From NCBI GenBank assembly GCA_914767715.1, contig OU612075.1, positions 22,134,001 through 22,198,000 on the forward strand: a stretch of 64,000 nt of DNA. Direction: 5' to 3'. This DNA comes from Membranipora membranacea. Lineage: Eukaryota; Bryozoa; Gymnolaemata; Cheilostomatida; Membraniporidae. Positions within the stretch are counted from its first letter, which is position 1; every line of letters begins with the position of its first letter. Positions 37,265 to 49,319 of this stretch are shown piece by piece. The position numbers were made by a program, and so were the translations under genes. The notes under the pieces were generated by a model that did no database searches, had not been told where the DNA came from, and saw only the letters and a list, made by a program, of their open reading frames with translations.

Positions 37265-40200
37265 CTACTGTAGACAATGCATAGTAAAATCGTAGTGATA
37301 GCAGTAAATATGGCATGCAAGTTTGATGAAGAAGTTGTCTGTTGTCCTGTCTTTGGCCGGGTAAGCATTTATTACTAGTCTACCACTGAGAATAATAGAG
37401 CTTTGTATACTCACAAAAGTCGTATCTGTAGTAATGCTGGTCTTCTCATCCTCAGAACTACCAATAGGATGATAATCTATACTTTTAAATGTTAGCCTCA
37501 CATGCTTACTAAAATTGAAAAGTTTTCCCCGTATCATTGCTTTGTATTTCGATTTAATACTAGGAGGATATTTTGAAATTTTGGCAGTAAAACAGTAATA
37601 CAGATTGATTTTATTTTGTTCTGTGCCCACTAATATTGAAGAAGAACTCCTGTATATAATCATACAGATATGAATATTACAGCTGTTCTAATGCATTTCT
37701 GCTAAAATCTCCCTTACAACTTCTGCAAATGCCATGACATGCAGTGGCAGTAGGTGTTGAAGTGGTTGGCACACAGGGAACGTGTTAGAATAAGCAGAGT
37801 ATCACCTGATTTGACAGTTTCTTCCTTTCCAGTTTTCAGTACATCTGCAGAAGAAGGTACTGCCTCGTTGCTCACATGTACCACGGCCATTACATCTTCG
37901 CTCAGTGCAAATTTCTGCAGGAAGCAGGGTCAGACAATGAAATGTGCTTGTGGTGAGTATGGTTTAAAGGTCAATGTGTTTAAATAAATCAAAAATGAGT
38001 TGTATCTCACCAATTTCACAATTGTCCCCGATCCACCCTTCTTTGCACAGACACTCCGTCTTTCGTTGAGGCCGTATATCATAACATATACCATTCTTCC
38101 AGCATACATGTGAGTTTCTACAGTCATAGTCACCATATCCTTCCAATACAAAGGGTAATTAACAGTATTACTATGCTGAGTATATAGAGGCAAAACCACA
38201 CGATTCTATTACTAAATGACAGTCATGCTATCTTAAAGCCTTGATTTTTGTTCAGAAATCAGCCTTTTCTCCATTCTCATTTTCATTTCTCATCCAGTTA
38301 ATGAACTACAGTAAAGGTGCATTTATGCGGAATATTTTCCATCATCTAACAAAAAAAATATAGTTGAACAGACTCAGACAATGAAAGGCTCTATTCTTTG
38401 TCATTCAAACTCCTGTAAAACTCATAAACAAATATTTCAATTGAGACATAAAGTGATAAAACCCAAGTACAGAACAAGCTCCGGGAAATCATGAATTTTT
38501 AAACATTTCAAATCAGTTGGTTATGTCTGATATCTGTCAGTCAATCATGGTGTTCTCCACTGCTTTTTGACATATATTTTTAAGGTTTCATGAGGTCTGC
38601 AAGTTGTTATGTTTTTGGAACATACTCATATGAATACCTCAATAAAAATGTGAAAATATCAAAAAACAAAAGAATATTACATACTTAATCTCAGCTCAAA
38701 TATCCTTGTAGAATCTTGAACAGCTGCAATAGCGGCCAGTTTCTCACCACCAACCCACATCAGGTTGGTCAGAGAAGTAAAGCCACAATGATTTTTGCTT
38801 GTACTAGTGAAGGTTTTCTTATCTCCTGGTAGATCTGCAGCTCTTTTACAATATTGTCTGACTGTCTCTAAAGGCATCAAAAAGAAAATTCATACAATGT
38901 CATGACAAGTTTGAAACAAAAGCCATCTCAATTAAGAGCAGCTACAAATTTGTTGTATATATACAGTTATATTTTTATTCACCACTATCATCATCAACAT
39001 ACACTTGATCATTCAACTTTTGTTTTGATATTTACATGAGCCAGCTGTTGGTACTTTGGTCACAACTACGGACGTGTAAATTTCACCTTGGCCTTGGACA
39101 TGAAATTGATGCAGTACAGCCTCAAAAATCAATAAATATGTTTGCAGACTTTATGATGTCACTGAAAGCAATAATTTGTAAAGTCTAAAAATCATTTGTG
39201 GAATGAATAACCAGCAGCAAAAGTCAAGCACATGCTCGGGAAGTAAATTATTCTAAAAAACTTGCCGGATAAACAACCCCTTATTGTGTTCGAGTGAGTT
39301 ATGAATCTCATAAGTAATGTTTATTCAATATGCAACAAAACACATAATAACTTGTGTCCCGTTTGTACATCTTGTTTTGTTATAATAAGATGATGGCAAA
39401 TAACTACACTTATCATTCCCTGTCATTTTGAACTACCCATAAAAACCTAACAAGTACATTGCCCGCCTAACTTTTCATGTGCTGTTGATCTATGCTTTCA
39501 CAAACAAATCCCACAATGCATTCTGTAAATATCTCCAACAATACAAATAAAGATAAAAGTAAAGGCTATTTCTGATTTTTCATTTAAGTTGCCAAATGCT
39601 ACCGGCATATAATCAGTAGACACCAAAGAATTCATAACTCACTAGAATCTGTATTGAGTAAGACTATATGCTGATACTCTCTATCAGATACTAGTAGAAG
39701 TTCAGGATAAACAGGATGCTGTGCTACATGTCCATCACTGCTACTGAGATTCCCACGAGGATCGCTGTTGTTATGCTGGATTTCTGCTTCTATATCTGTG
39801 TCATTTAGTGACCTAAAGGTATTTGGAGGAAAATAATGTTTAGCTATTAAAGGGCTTTTGACACAGCCAGCAGAGCTGCTTACGGCAAAAAAAAAAAATT
39901 AAATCTTATTTCCTGCAACAAATTTTCAAATTTTTCTGTTCAAAGAGAGCGTATCAGAAAGTGACAAATGCACAATAGGATTGTTGATCTACCTATATAA
40001 TTTGGTGATTGTCGTTTTCTCACCCCCACTAGCCTCCAGTTGTGCTGCGTCGTCGTCATCCATATAGATTTTTGAGAAGTTGTATTGGTTCACACCTATC
40101 AATATATTATATACATACAAATGCCGCACAACTTTGATTGTTGACAGACCCATAATTTGAATTTGGTTAATTTGTATGATTGAGTTGTGTTAGATGAATT

Positions 40201-43200
40201 GTTCAACAGATTGTCCGGTATAGGTTTTATGTGGTCCATACTTGAATTGAGCATTATACAGGCTATGTTATGACAGGTATATGGCACCACTTGAAATACA
40301 AAAGAACACATCTAAATGAATCTACTGGAAATTAACTCACCGTACTGTACTTTCTGGAATACAGTGTCATTACTATGGGGACTGTTTGATAACGTTCCAG
40401 TATCTGAGCCATCAGAAGGAAACTCTGACATTCTGGATCTCTCCATCACCCTCCTGTTTCTGGCGCCATCAAAGGAGTAAATGTAAATTCCCTTCAAAGA
40501 GTTAACAAAATGAATTATGATTAAGCGGCCAGCACATTGATCTCTCCGCTAATTGTGGTGGACTGGAGGACAATGCCTATTATGGTGTCGGTCCATGCAA
40601 CTATTGCTTGTGAGAAATGGTTCCCCTCTTGTTGCAACTGCTGCTTTACTAGTGTGATCATATTACCCAGTGGGCACGTGGTCACAAGCGGCCAGTATAA
40701 CACATGTATTCCTGGTATATACGCATACTTTTGTCATGTTTTACTCAGCTTGTATTGTTCAAAGCATTGTTATTATCAAGAAATCTGAAATTTTCATCAA
40801 GGTTACAAGTAATTTTCAAAGTGGGTGACCCCGGTGTAAAAGTAGGTTGTGACGACATAATAAGAATCATGTATCTTCCCTTAGTGAAAAAACACTTCAC
40901 TGACTCCCTATCCTTTAATGGAATTACTACTGTCTGCTATCGATTTGACACAAAAACTAATCAAAAAGCTATTCCTTCAATAAATAATTAAGCTCTGGTG
41001 ACATCAACTGCGTTGCTGCTACGTCGCCAGGCAACCAGGTGAAAACTGGGGGTGGCGCGACGTGACTTTTTGAGATTTGTCTCCCCGTTTGTACAGTTTG
41101 TCCGGTCAAAATCATTTTTCTTACCCCATAATGCCATTGACAAAAACAATGTTATTTAATTGTTTACTATGTCAGAGGAGTTGAAATAATACTACAAAGA
41201 ATTGTAAAGGATATGTTTGCTGTACATAATTTCATAAAGCAGCACCTTTTACGCTTGGATGGCAGAAATAAAAGAAATGTTCTCCTGACTTCACACTAAT
41301 GATGTTGTCTTAGTCTCATAGGGCTTCTCGGCCTATTGGCTAAGATCAAAGTGTCATGGCTAATGGCTGATTAGTGCCTGTTTCAGTTTCTGGCAGCTTG
41401 CTGCACACTCACGCTTAGGAGGTCATCCATGGCCTCACCTCTAGGATGCATTCTAGCTTGCTAGGATGTATCACACTCTCAGTATGAGGACTCCGGGCAA
41501 CTTGCGTCCCTCTTTAGGGGCAGCCCACCCTCTGTTTTGTCATAAACAGGGCTTCGCTTTCAGTGTCGCCTATTGGCTAAGATCAAAGTGTCATGGCTAA
41601 TGGCTGATTAGTGCCTGTTTCAGTTTCTGGCAGCTTGCTGCACACTCACGCTTAGGAGGTCCACCATGGCCTCACCTCTAGGATGCATTCTAGTTTACTA
41701 GGATGTATCACACTCTCAGTACGAGGACTCCGGGCAACTTGCTTCCCTCTTTAGGGGCAGCCCACCCTCTGTTTTGTCATAAACAGGGCTGTGCTGATCA
41801 AAGTGTCACTGCCAATGGCCGATTAGTGCCTGTTTCAGTTTCTGGCAGCTTGCTGCACACTTACGATTAGGAGGTCCACCATGGCCTCACCTCTAGGATG
41901 CATTCTGGTTTTCTAGGATGTATCACACTCTCAGTACGACGACGCGGGCAACTTGCATCCCTCTTTAGGGGCAGCCCACCCTCTGTTTTGTCATAAACAG
42001 GGCTGTGCTGATCACAGCGACCATATTCTTGTTTAATCAAGACTATGTACAGCGCAGTTCTGGTGGTACTTCATAAACATGTTGTTGAGTCGAAGACTAG
42101 CATCAGCATGAGCTTTTAGCATATAAAATAATGTTCCAGCCTCACTTCTTATAAAGAAAATGTCTGCTTATAATACAATTTCCATTACATAGAAATCTAC
42201 TACATGTTTAACATGTTGTTAAATCATTGCTACATCGGAGTTAACACATCGTAGCTATGTTTTCAATTGGTTGCACAACCCTGTGATAAAAGGGACTGTT
42301 TTCCTACCAGCACACCACGTGATATCACGTGTCATGATATGTTGTAGCAACCTAGCTACCACTAGATTTCGCCCGCAGGGTTTGGTATTGGGATTGGTTT
42401 ATTTCCATTTCTATATCAAACCATTTTACTCAATATAAATGTTGCCATCATTAAATAATCTTATATAAAACTGATAAAAGCTTTTTGAGTGTTTCTGGGT
42501 ATTTAGTGCATACATTATGGGCACGTGAAGATCTCTTGAGATTATCAAAACTAATGCGATTAAAATGTGGATGAGACTGGCTACTAGAAATACGTTCAAA
42601 ATGTTTGGTACAGCTAGAAAAAATAAAATCAGGAGTAGCGGACTAGAATGAAAGTAAAACATACAGTGTGATTCATATCAGGGGTTATGATCTTAGCGGC
42701 ACTGTGTTGGATTGTCTCTAGTTTATCGTTTGATGCTGAGGATAAAAGGCCATGCCAAGCAGGGACTCCACACAGTAAAATGGATCTTATGTTAGAAATA
42801 TAAAAAGCTTTGAGGCGGTCACTGTTGAGTTCAAAATATTTCAGTTGTCTCATTAAAAATAAGTGGCTTTTACACTTAGAAATTAAATATTCAATATGGC
42901 TACTAAAACTCAACTTATTATCAAATATGATACATTAAAACTTCGTTTGATCTGATGGTGTGATCATGAGATCATTTACTAAAATATCCATATCAAAATT
43001 ATTGGTATATGATAGAGAGGTATTCATTAAAACAGTTTTGTTTGAGTTCAAAAGCAAAGAGTTGTCATTTGACCATCCCGATTGCGTCACTAATTGGGCA
43101 AGGATCTGACGAGTAGCAACCTCTAGCAACCACATTTTTAAATATGGTTCATCAACTCTTATTGATGTTAAGCATCACTACGCTGTTTTTGAAGTTTTGA

Positions 43201-46200
43201 CTCGAGAAACCTACATCTGGTACAAAGAAAATCCACAGCTCTTTTACTTCGAGAAAGGCCATTCCAATAACTTTTGTTTCTGCACCGTAAACTGCTTCCA
43301 TATCCAAGGTTCCCTCCCCACATGTGTCACTGCCTGGTAACGTAAAGAATCATATGAAATTTGTTATTGTCTTATGATAACCCCATGACGAAGGAATGAT
43401 TTATCAAGTCAGAATATAAGTGTCAAGGTGCAGCTTGCAAAAAATATGTCGACCTTTTTAGCAATCTTATTGGAAAATTTTGTCACAGTCTTTTCAAAAG
43501 TGTTCTGTCCTCTGTCTAATTTCAATACTAATTCCTGGATTCTCATACTACAGTTGTTATCTGCTCGCTATTAGTCTTATTGTTACAATGTTGCACCTTG
43601 CACCATGATGAAGTGTAACACAAATGTAGCCTATTATACTCTCATTTAAAGCTATAGAAAAGTCATGGTTGAGCTTGTGAGAAGTTGACGAAAAATCTGA
43701 TGCCTACTTCACTTAGGTTATTTGACCCTATCTCGAAACAAAAGTGATTAAAATATCTTAATTGGTACTCAAACTGTTATGACACAGATTTTTATTCATC
43801 AAAAGGGTCTTAGAAGGATCATCTTAGAAGGATCAAAGCATTTCAATGATCTTTACGACTCGCTTGGCATTTATGGCAGCTCCATGATGAATAACAAACA
43901 CAGTGGCCACAAAAAATTAGAATTCTCTTGAAGCATTCACAATCAAAGAAGTTACTGTGTAATGAGACTATCCAGTGAGCACGTGGTCACGAGCAGCCAG
44001 TATAACACGTGCTATTAAGGTGACTTGTCTATGAATAAATCTGAAATGCATTTCCGGTAGATCAACATACTTTTTTATTGTTTTATTTAGCTTGTATTTT
44101 TCAAAGTATTGTTGTTATCCAGAAATCTGTAATGTGAATGAGTTAAAGTTGTGATGAACCCAGTGTAAAACTAGGTTATGACGACGTCATGAGAATCATG
44201 TGCATCTTCCATTGGAGAAAAAACACTGTCCTGCTTTTACTTAAACCCTATCCTTGAATGAATTTACTACTGTCTGCTATCAATTCGACACACAAAAACT
44301 GATCAAAAAAGTATTTCATCAATAAATAATTTCGCTCTGGTGACATCAAATGCGTTGCTGCTACACCGCCTTGCAACCAGGTGAAAACATAGGGTGGAGC
44401 GACTTGACTTTTTGAGAATTCTCTCCCCCATTTGTACAGTTTGATCGTTCAAAATCATTTTTTTCTTTTCCCCATTACGCCATTTTCAAAAAACAATGTG
44501 ATTTAATTGGTTGTGGGTTAATGTGGGTAAAAATCGCAAGTGTTGTCTCTGTCCGAGGACTGAGAAATATCAGTGACTTAAGGACGTGGCCGCCGTATTC
44601 GGCGCCAAGTTGCTCTCAGTTTGCAGGCAGGTCGGATCACACCTTGGGCGTCATATGAGCCCAATAGTCAGTAGACCGCAGCGGGATTCGAACCCAGGAC
44701 CTCCAACGCTTGCGGGTTAGAGGGCAGACGCTCTAACCTACTATGTCACAGGTTGAAATTATACTACAAAGAATTGTGAGTAATATGTTTGCTGTATATC
44801 TTTTCATAAATCAGCACCTTTCACGTTTGGATAGCTGTTCATTATGGTCCTAAAATTTCATAATAGAAATTAAGGTATAGTAACGGTGTCTATTGGCTAA
44901 AATCGCTTCATGGCCTATTGGCTAAGATCAAAGTGTCATGGCCAATGGCTGATAAGTGCCTGTTTCAGTTTCTGTCAGCTTGCTGCACACTCACGATTAG
45001 GAGGTCCTTTCACGGCCTCAACCCTAGGATGCATTATAGTTTACTAGGATGCATCACACTCTCAGTACGAGGACTCCGGGCAACTTGCGTTCCTCTTTAG
45101 GGGCAGCCCACCCTCTGTTTTGTCATAAACAGGGCGATCGCTTCTCGGCCTATCGGCTAAGATCAAAGTGTCATGGCCAATGGCTGATTAGTGCCTGTTT
45201 CAGTTTCTGGCAGCTTGCTGCACACTCATGATTAGGAAGTCCACCATGGCCTCACCTCTAGGATGCATTCTAGTTTACTAGGATGTATCACACTCTCAGT
45301 ACGAGGACTCCGGGCAACTTGCGTTCCTCTTTAGGGGCAGCCCACCCTCTGTTTTGTCATAAACAGGGAATTTTGCATAATACCTACATGGCCGGATAGA
45401 TAACTTGAAACTATTGCCCTACTGATAAAAAGGAGAATCAGTAAGAGTGTCAGTTCTGGCTAATCAATCATAAATTGCTTTGCCGTTATCATTTACAATG
45501 TCAGGTGCCTATATTGTGTTAGATAAATTACAAAGTGCACAGATATTCTGAGAAGCATAATATACTTTTCTTTTCATGGTGGTGTCTCCTCGCAAAGTCG
45601 TTTTCAGTGAAATTCTTTTTCCTTATAAATATACATTTGGAAGTTTCTGCAACTGGTGTCTAATGTCAAGAATTGAACTGTGGGGACACCAAAAGGAAAC
45701 CTCATGCTTAGTATCGAATTAAGTGTTGTTTTAATGCGCAAAAATTACCAAAGATAAAAGGAATAAGATAACAAATAATTAAACCTCACCTTCTTAATGA
45801 ACCCATATGTAAAAAAACTTTAACGGCAACTCTTTCCAGCTCTATGCTACAGCTGTCTGAAAGTTCCCTTTCCAGCAAAATACATGATTTTGTGCTGTCA
45901 TGACGTAATGTCATGAGGCGTTACCTTCTTGATCCACATATAAATATACTACTACCTAGATGGTATTATGCCAAAATCAATTAAATCAGACAACTTTTTT
46001 TTTAGGCGTTACTATACCTTGAGAGAAAATTACACTGCAATTTAATGCTCTCCTGTTTTCACACTAGTGAAGCAGTCTCAGCCTCAAAGGACTGTGCGAT
46101 CATAATACTTGTTGTTCAAGACTTTACACAACGCAATTATTGTGGTACTTTTGGTTGTCGAGTCATAGACTAACATGAGCATGAGCTTCTAGCACATAAA

Positions 46201-46533
46201 GATTTTCTAGGATCACTCCTAGTAAAAGAAATGTCTACTTAAAATGCCATTATTAATATACTGAAATCAAGGAGTGATCCTGAGATTACTACATGTTTAA
46301 CACGTTGCTTCACCTTTGCTACATTTGTGACTACTTGCCTATTACTGTAGTAACATCTTTGTTGATCATATTCAACTTCCGTGCACAGGACTTATTGTCA
46401 ACAAACAATGTCCACACACCATCTTGTGTCTGATATCCTTGTTCAGGTGACATCATATGAGCATCAGTACCTCTGCCATCATTGTAACTTTCAGATCCAT
46501 CCCCAGTTTCGCTTGAACAATCCCCTGCCAAAT
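37265..46533 (-). CDS. NHL-like/EGF protein gene (gene 1), partial model of 9 exons
   Basis: Exons, 5' to 3': 46533-46339, 43333-43215, 40491-40341, 40095-39993, 39812-39643, 38867-38685, 38139-38011, 37914-37806, 37649-37265. Phases join without a stop for 514 codons, ending at TAG 37265. Exon 1 is NHL-like (DGRGTDAHM, then LFVDNKSCARKLN and TTVIG). Exon 5 holds LLLVSDREYQHIVLLNTDS, a propeller-like strand pair. Exons 7 and 8 are EGF modules, the second classic (CTERRC, CNGRGTC, CRCTENWKGRNC). The last exon is a 127-residue tail of unknown fold. Exons 1-6 match gene 2 exons 2-7 in order and phase, so the genes are tandem paralogues. The 5' end is missing and could include the exon at 60.8 kb. 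The first intron appears to use a GC donor (46338-46337). Confidence 0.75.
40655..41275. repeat. Segmental repeat, copy 1 (partner at 43.97-44.85 kb)
   Basis: From CCCAGTGGGCACGTGGTCAC to the CAGCACCTTTTACG block this matches 43970-44825 in direct orientation. Both copies lead into a group of U2-headed repeats. Copy 1 lacks the T1 SINE present in copy 2, and has continuous TTTAATTGTTTACTATGTCAG near 41160. Confidence 0.85.
41323..42010 (+). repeat. Head-to-tail array of three U2 snRNA-headed SINE-like units
   Basis: Units at about 41323-41551, 41552-41787 and 41788-42003. The first starts GCTTCTCGGCCTATTGGCTA then AGATCAAAGTGT, matching the 5' end of U2 snRNA apart from a few bases. The rest of the roughly 230-bp unit is unrelated to U2 and ends with CTGTTTTGTCATAAACAGGG. 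Unit 2 has a damaged head (GCTTCGCTTTCAGTGTCGCC) and unit 3 lacks the GGCCTATTGGCTAA block. The U2 branch-site pairing motif GTAGTA and the Sm site are absent, so these are not working U2 genes. Confidence 0.85.
42440..43135 (-). mobile_element. Non-LTR retrotransposon 3' fragment
   Basis: Two minus-strand frames give the C-terminal part of a reverse transcriptase. First comes WSNDNSLLLNSNKTVLM (near 43079-43030). Then, after a frameshift near 42930, FSSHIEYLISKC, AFYISNIRSILLCGVPAWHG and KLETIQHSAAKIITP (42913-42670) follow. The order K-T-x-x-M, then Y-x-x-x-I-x-S-I-L-x-Y/C, then LExIQ is typical of CR1/Jockey-type tails. The catalytic core is absent. It lies in an intron of gene 1, on the same strand. 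Confidence 0.75.
43970..44850. repeat. Segmental repeat, copy 2, with a SINE insertion
   Basis: Direct counterpart of 40655-41275. Phrases such as GCACGTGGTCACGAGC, TTTACTACTGTCTGCTAT and ATACTACAAAGAATTGT are shared. It is longer because a T1 SINE (44514-44742) interrupts it. Confidence 0.85.
44514..44742 (-). repeat. tRNA-derived SINE, family T1
   Basis: On the minus strand a head with AGGTTAGAGCGTCTGCCCTC and a B box GGTTCGAATCCCG is followed by the same body as at 1185-1432. It occupies a place that is empty in the segmental copy at 41.16 kb. The B box is canonical, so this is the better-preserved family member. Confidence 0.8.
44897..45368 (+). repeat. Two tandem U2 snRNA-headed SINE-like units
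   Basis: Units at about 44897-45134 and 45136-45368. The second begins ATCGCTTCTCGGCCTATCGG, the complete U2 snRNA 5' end apart from two bases. Both end TTTTGTCATAAACAGGG. The first has an extra partial head (ATTGGCTAAAATCGCTTCAT) in front, as if one head were fused to another. Confidence 0.85.
45370..46338. other. Gene 1 intron DNA
   Basis: No coding or RNA feature is seen between the U2-headed pair and the NHL-like exon. A phrase near 46030-46190 (TAATGCTCTCCTGTTTTCACACTAGT..) loosely echoes 41275-41310 and 42040-42110, which suggests further remnants of the segmental repeat. Confidence 0.4.
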
Positions 46534-46539
46534 CTGTTA

Positions 46540-48680
46540 CATACAAGTTTTATTTCAGAAATTTGTTCCAATGTATCGTTTGGCTTCTGTCCAAGCTAGT
46601 CTAACAAAGACTAATGGCATTATTTGAAGCTGGACAGGACAGGTATTAACTGTGGCACTCAGCTGGGTAATGTAATCAAATTGTGTAGCTGCAATGATTC
46701 TATAACAGAGTTGCAGTCTACATACAGTATTTTTTGCCTAAACAGTTGAAGAATATATTATTAGTTATCCATCATGCCATGTGGAATTCTTTTGACATAC
46801 TGGAAAGATTGGATGCTAAAAGTGATATGCATGGTGCCTTGTAAAATCTGCTAGCTGAAAAATCCTTAGAAAGACGCCAATACTACAAAAATCAAGAAGG
46901 CACCCAGTTCAAAATTTCGTCAGCCGACTGTGATGAGACATTTGGTGATAGTGATGGGTATGGGACGGATGCTGCCTTAGGATCCCTTCAAGGGTCAAGG
47001 AGTAGGAGCGACAGTGGTACTGGTATCACTGCCAGGACTGGTGCTTGTCTATATAACATGTCAAAAAATCAGAAGTAGTATCTTTTTTTAATACTATACT
47101 ATATGTCCATGTTCTGAATAGCTTTTGGGGGTCAGAGCCTGAGTGTACCTTTTTCACATAGGTGTCATCTTTCGATGAATTGCAGCTGTGAATCAAATCT
47201 TTAATTTAGGGCCCGTGCTTCTTTTATAGGCCACATCATTAACACCATATATCAATACCGAAAATACCGAAAAGGAGAAAACCACTAATGGAACCAGATA
47301 GGTCATCTATATACATGTATTCCCACGCGAGATGCACAAGGTCGAATTCAACCACACAATTATGCAGGAGGGAACATCACTAGCTTCGAAAAGGCCATCA
47401 GGATAACAGCAAGATGATGATCCGGTTGTTTACGGTGGTGAAAATTTAAGTTCGGGCAAGGGCTGGTTGAAATTGAAGGGGTAAAATCAAAAAAATTAAA
47501 ATCGGGAAAATCAATGCCAAAATCAGAATCGAAGCATCATCAGCCAAATAAAAAATCATGGCAGCACTAGCAATCAGAATTTGTGTGATAATGTATAATA
47601 TTCTCTGAAATTACTTATTTACAGGATTACAACAATTCCGCAGGTTTTCAAATCAAGAAGTAATGTAGAATTGATTTTCAGTGGTAAGTTTTTAGATATA
47701 TTCATCTTCATACAGCCAAATAGTAAGGAAAATGAGAATATTTATGACCTTGTGGATGGAGCATCTGTTCATAATTCTATTTATAGTAGTTACACCAAGA
47801 AGTTTATAATGTAAATGAAGGTGGGACCACAAGGTGAGAAATAGCTATTCATACTCTCACCTCTTCCCATCAGGTGATAGAAGTTTTCATTGGGATAGAA
47901 TCAAAGAAAAATTGTTTCTTGTCATTGAGGGTTTCTGATTTTTATAATTAAGCGTGTCTATATGAACCTTAGAAGGATGTGCAGGTGGCATTTTTTCAAT
48001 CAGCAGAAAAACCATCTTGCTCAAACCAAAAAGTTCACACTCAAACATATTGCTCGAAATCTTAATTTCAAAAGCTATTATTATATTGTTTTTCTAGCAT
48101 GTCTAAAACCAGAAGGTACTGTCTGTATTTATTTGTCTCACCTTGTGAAGGCTTAGATCGATTCCTCAGAGAATATACTCTTATACAGCCTTCTCCTGCA
48201 GGACTGCCACGCTTTCTGTTACCAACAATCACCAGATTTGGATCTCTTCGCATTGGCTACAATAATATGTTCAATAATTTTTTCAAGTTAAATATTCAAA
48301 CAGATCAAATTTGCAAAAACTGTAGTAATGAGTTTCAACAGGTTGAGAAAAAAACATCTCAACTATTGTTGGCATTGTTTTTTTCCATCATCACAGCCTA
48401 GGAAGTGGACGCTAAGATTCAAGCATGAATCAAAAGGGACCTAAAGGTATGACAAAGCGATAGTGAATAAATATCACATTTAAGCACATAAAGGAGTGTG
48501 GTGGATTTTCCACCACAGCTGGACATTTAAAATGTTATTTTACATCCTCTCTTATTATTATTAGTTGTCTGCCCATGTCATCATTTTAGTAACATTTCTT
48601 ATTTTAACTATTACAAGCCGTCTATGGAATTTTCCATGGAAAGTTACCACATTTAGTATCACATGACTTACTATGCATTT
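46540..48680. other. Repeat-rich DNA with a possible LINE tail
   Basis: No gene exon is supported. A plus-strand frame at about 48200-48400 reads FGSLRIGYNNMFNNFF, then QICKNCSNEFQQVEKK. This resembles the C-terminal H-x-C-x-x-C tail of non-LTR retrotransposon proteins but is too short to be sure. Confidence 0.3.
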
Positions 48681-48685
48681 ATAAC

Positions 48686-49312
48686 TTAAAGACTTAGTTT
48701 GATGCTGCTCTTTTGCATCACATCTTATTCTCCATATTTGATTCTATCATGTAAGTGAATTCCAGCTTTAGAATCCAAATATTGAGGAAGTTATGGCCTC
48801 TCAAATTTCCAAGGTGACGGCAATTTATCGGCAGTAAGAATCAGCCGGCAATCCCTATGGTACGTCACAACCATCAGACTTATTACGATACACTAATAAA
48901 TATGTTGATGATCAAAATGTTCAGATGTGTGACGGTCTCGAACCCAGAACCCAGGTCCAAATGCTAGTTGGTCCACGTGGTGCGATGGTAGCCCCGTTGC
49001 CTGTTGGTATGTTGACCCGGGTTCGATTCCCACCCAGGTCTGAATTTTATCATCATCTTATCTGTGTGATTATTAGTGCATTAACTCATAATAAGAATGA
49101 CCATAGACAAAACCCATGTCTATGGTTGTGACGCACCCCAGGGGAAACATCCGCTTATTCCCAATGCCGATTGAAGGCAATCACCCTGTAAGTTTGAGAG
49201 GCCATAACTTCCTCAATATTTGGATTCTAAAGCTGAAAATCGCTCACATGATAGAATAAAAAATGGAGAATAAGATGTGATACAAAAGAGCAGCCTTAAA
49301 CTAAGTCTTTAA
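48686..49312. mobile_element. MITE with about 200-bp terminal inverted repeats and an internal tRNA-like segment
   Basis: The left end (TTAAAGACTTAGTTTGATGC) and the complement of the right end (TTAAAGACTTAGTTTAAGGC) match. Pairing continues through TTAGAATCCAAATATTGAGG and TTATGGCCTCTCAAA to a GCGTCACAACCAT block. That gives roughly 200 bp on each side of a roughly 230-bp centre. TTAA or TA may be the target duplication; the superfamily is undecided. The centre holds a tRNA-like piece with B box GGGTTCGATTCCC (49019-49031). Confidence 0.85.
48965..49045 (+). other. tRNA-like segment inside the MITE
   Basis: CACGTGGTGCGATGGTAGCC resembles an A box, and 30 bases on CCGGGTTCGATTCCC is a full B box. 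The arms do not fold into a standard cloverleaf, so it is a tRNA-derived fragment. It is the second case in this window of tRNA-like DNA within a short inverted-repeat element. Confidence 0.5.
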
Positions 49313-49319
49313 CACCAGT

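Noticed and set aside
41323-45368. Functional U2 snRNA genes
   Set aside because: Only the first 30 or so bases match. The branch-site pairing motif GTAGTA, the Sm site and the 3' stem-loops are absent.
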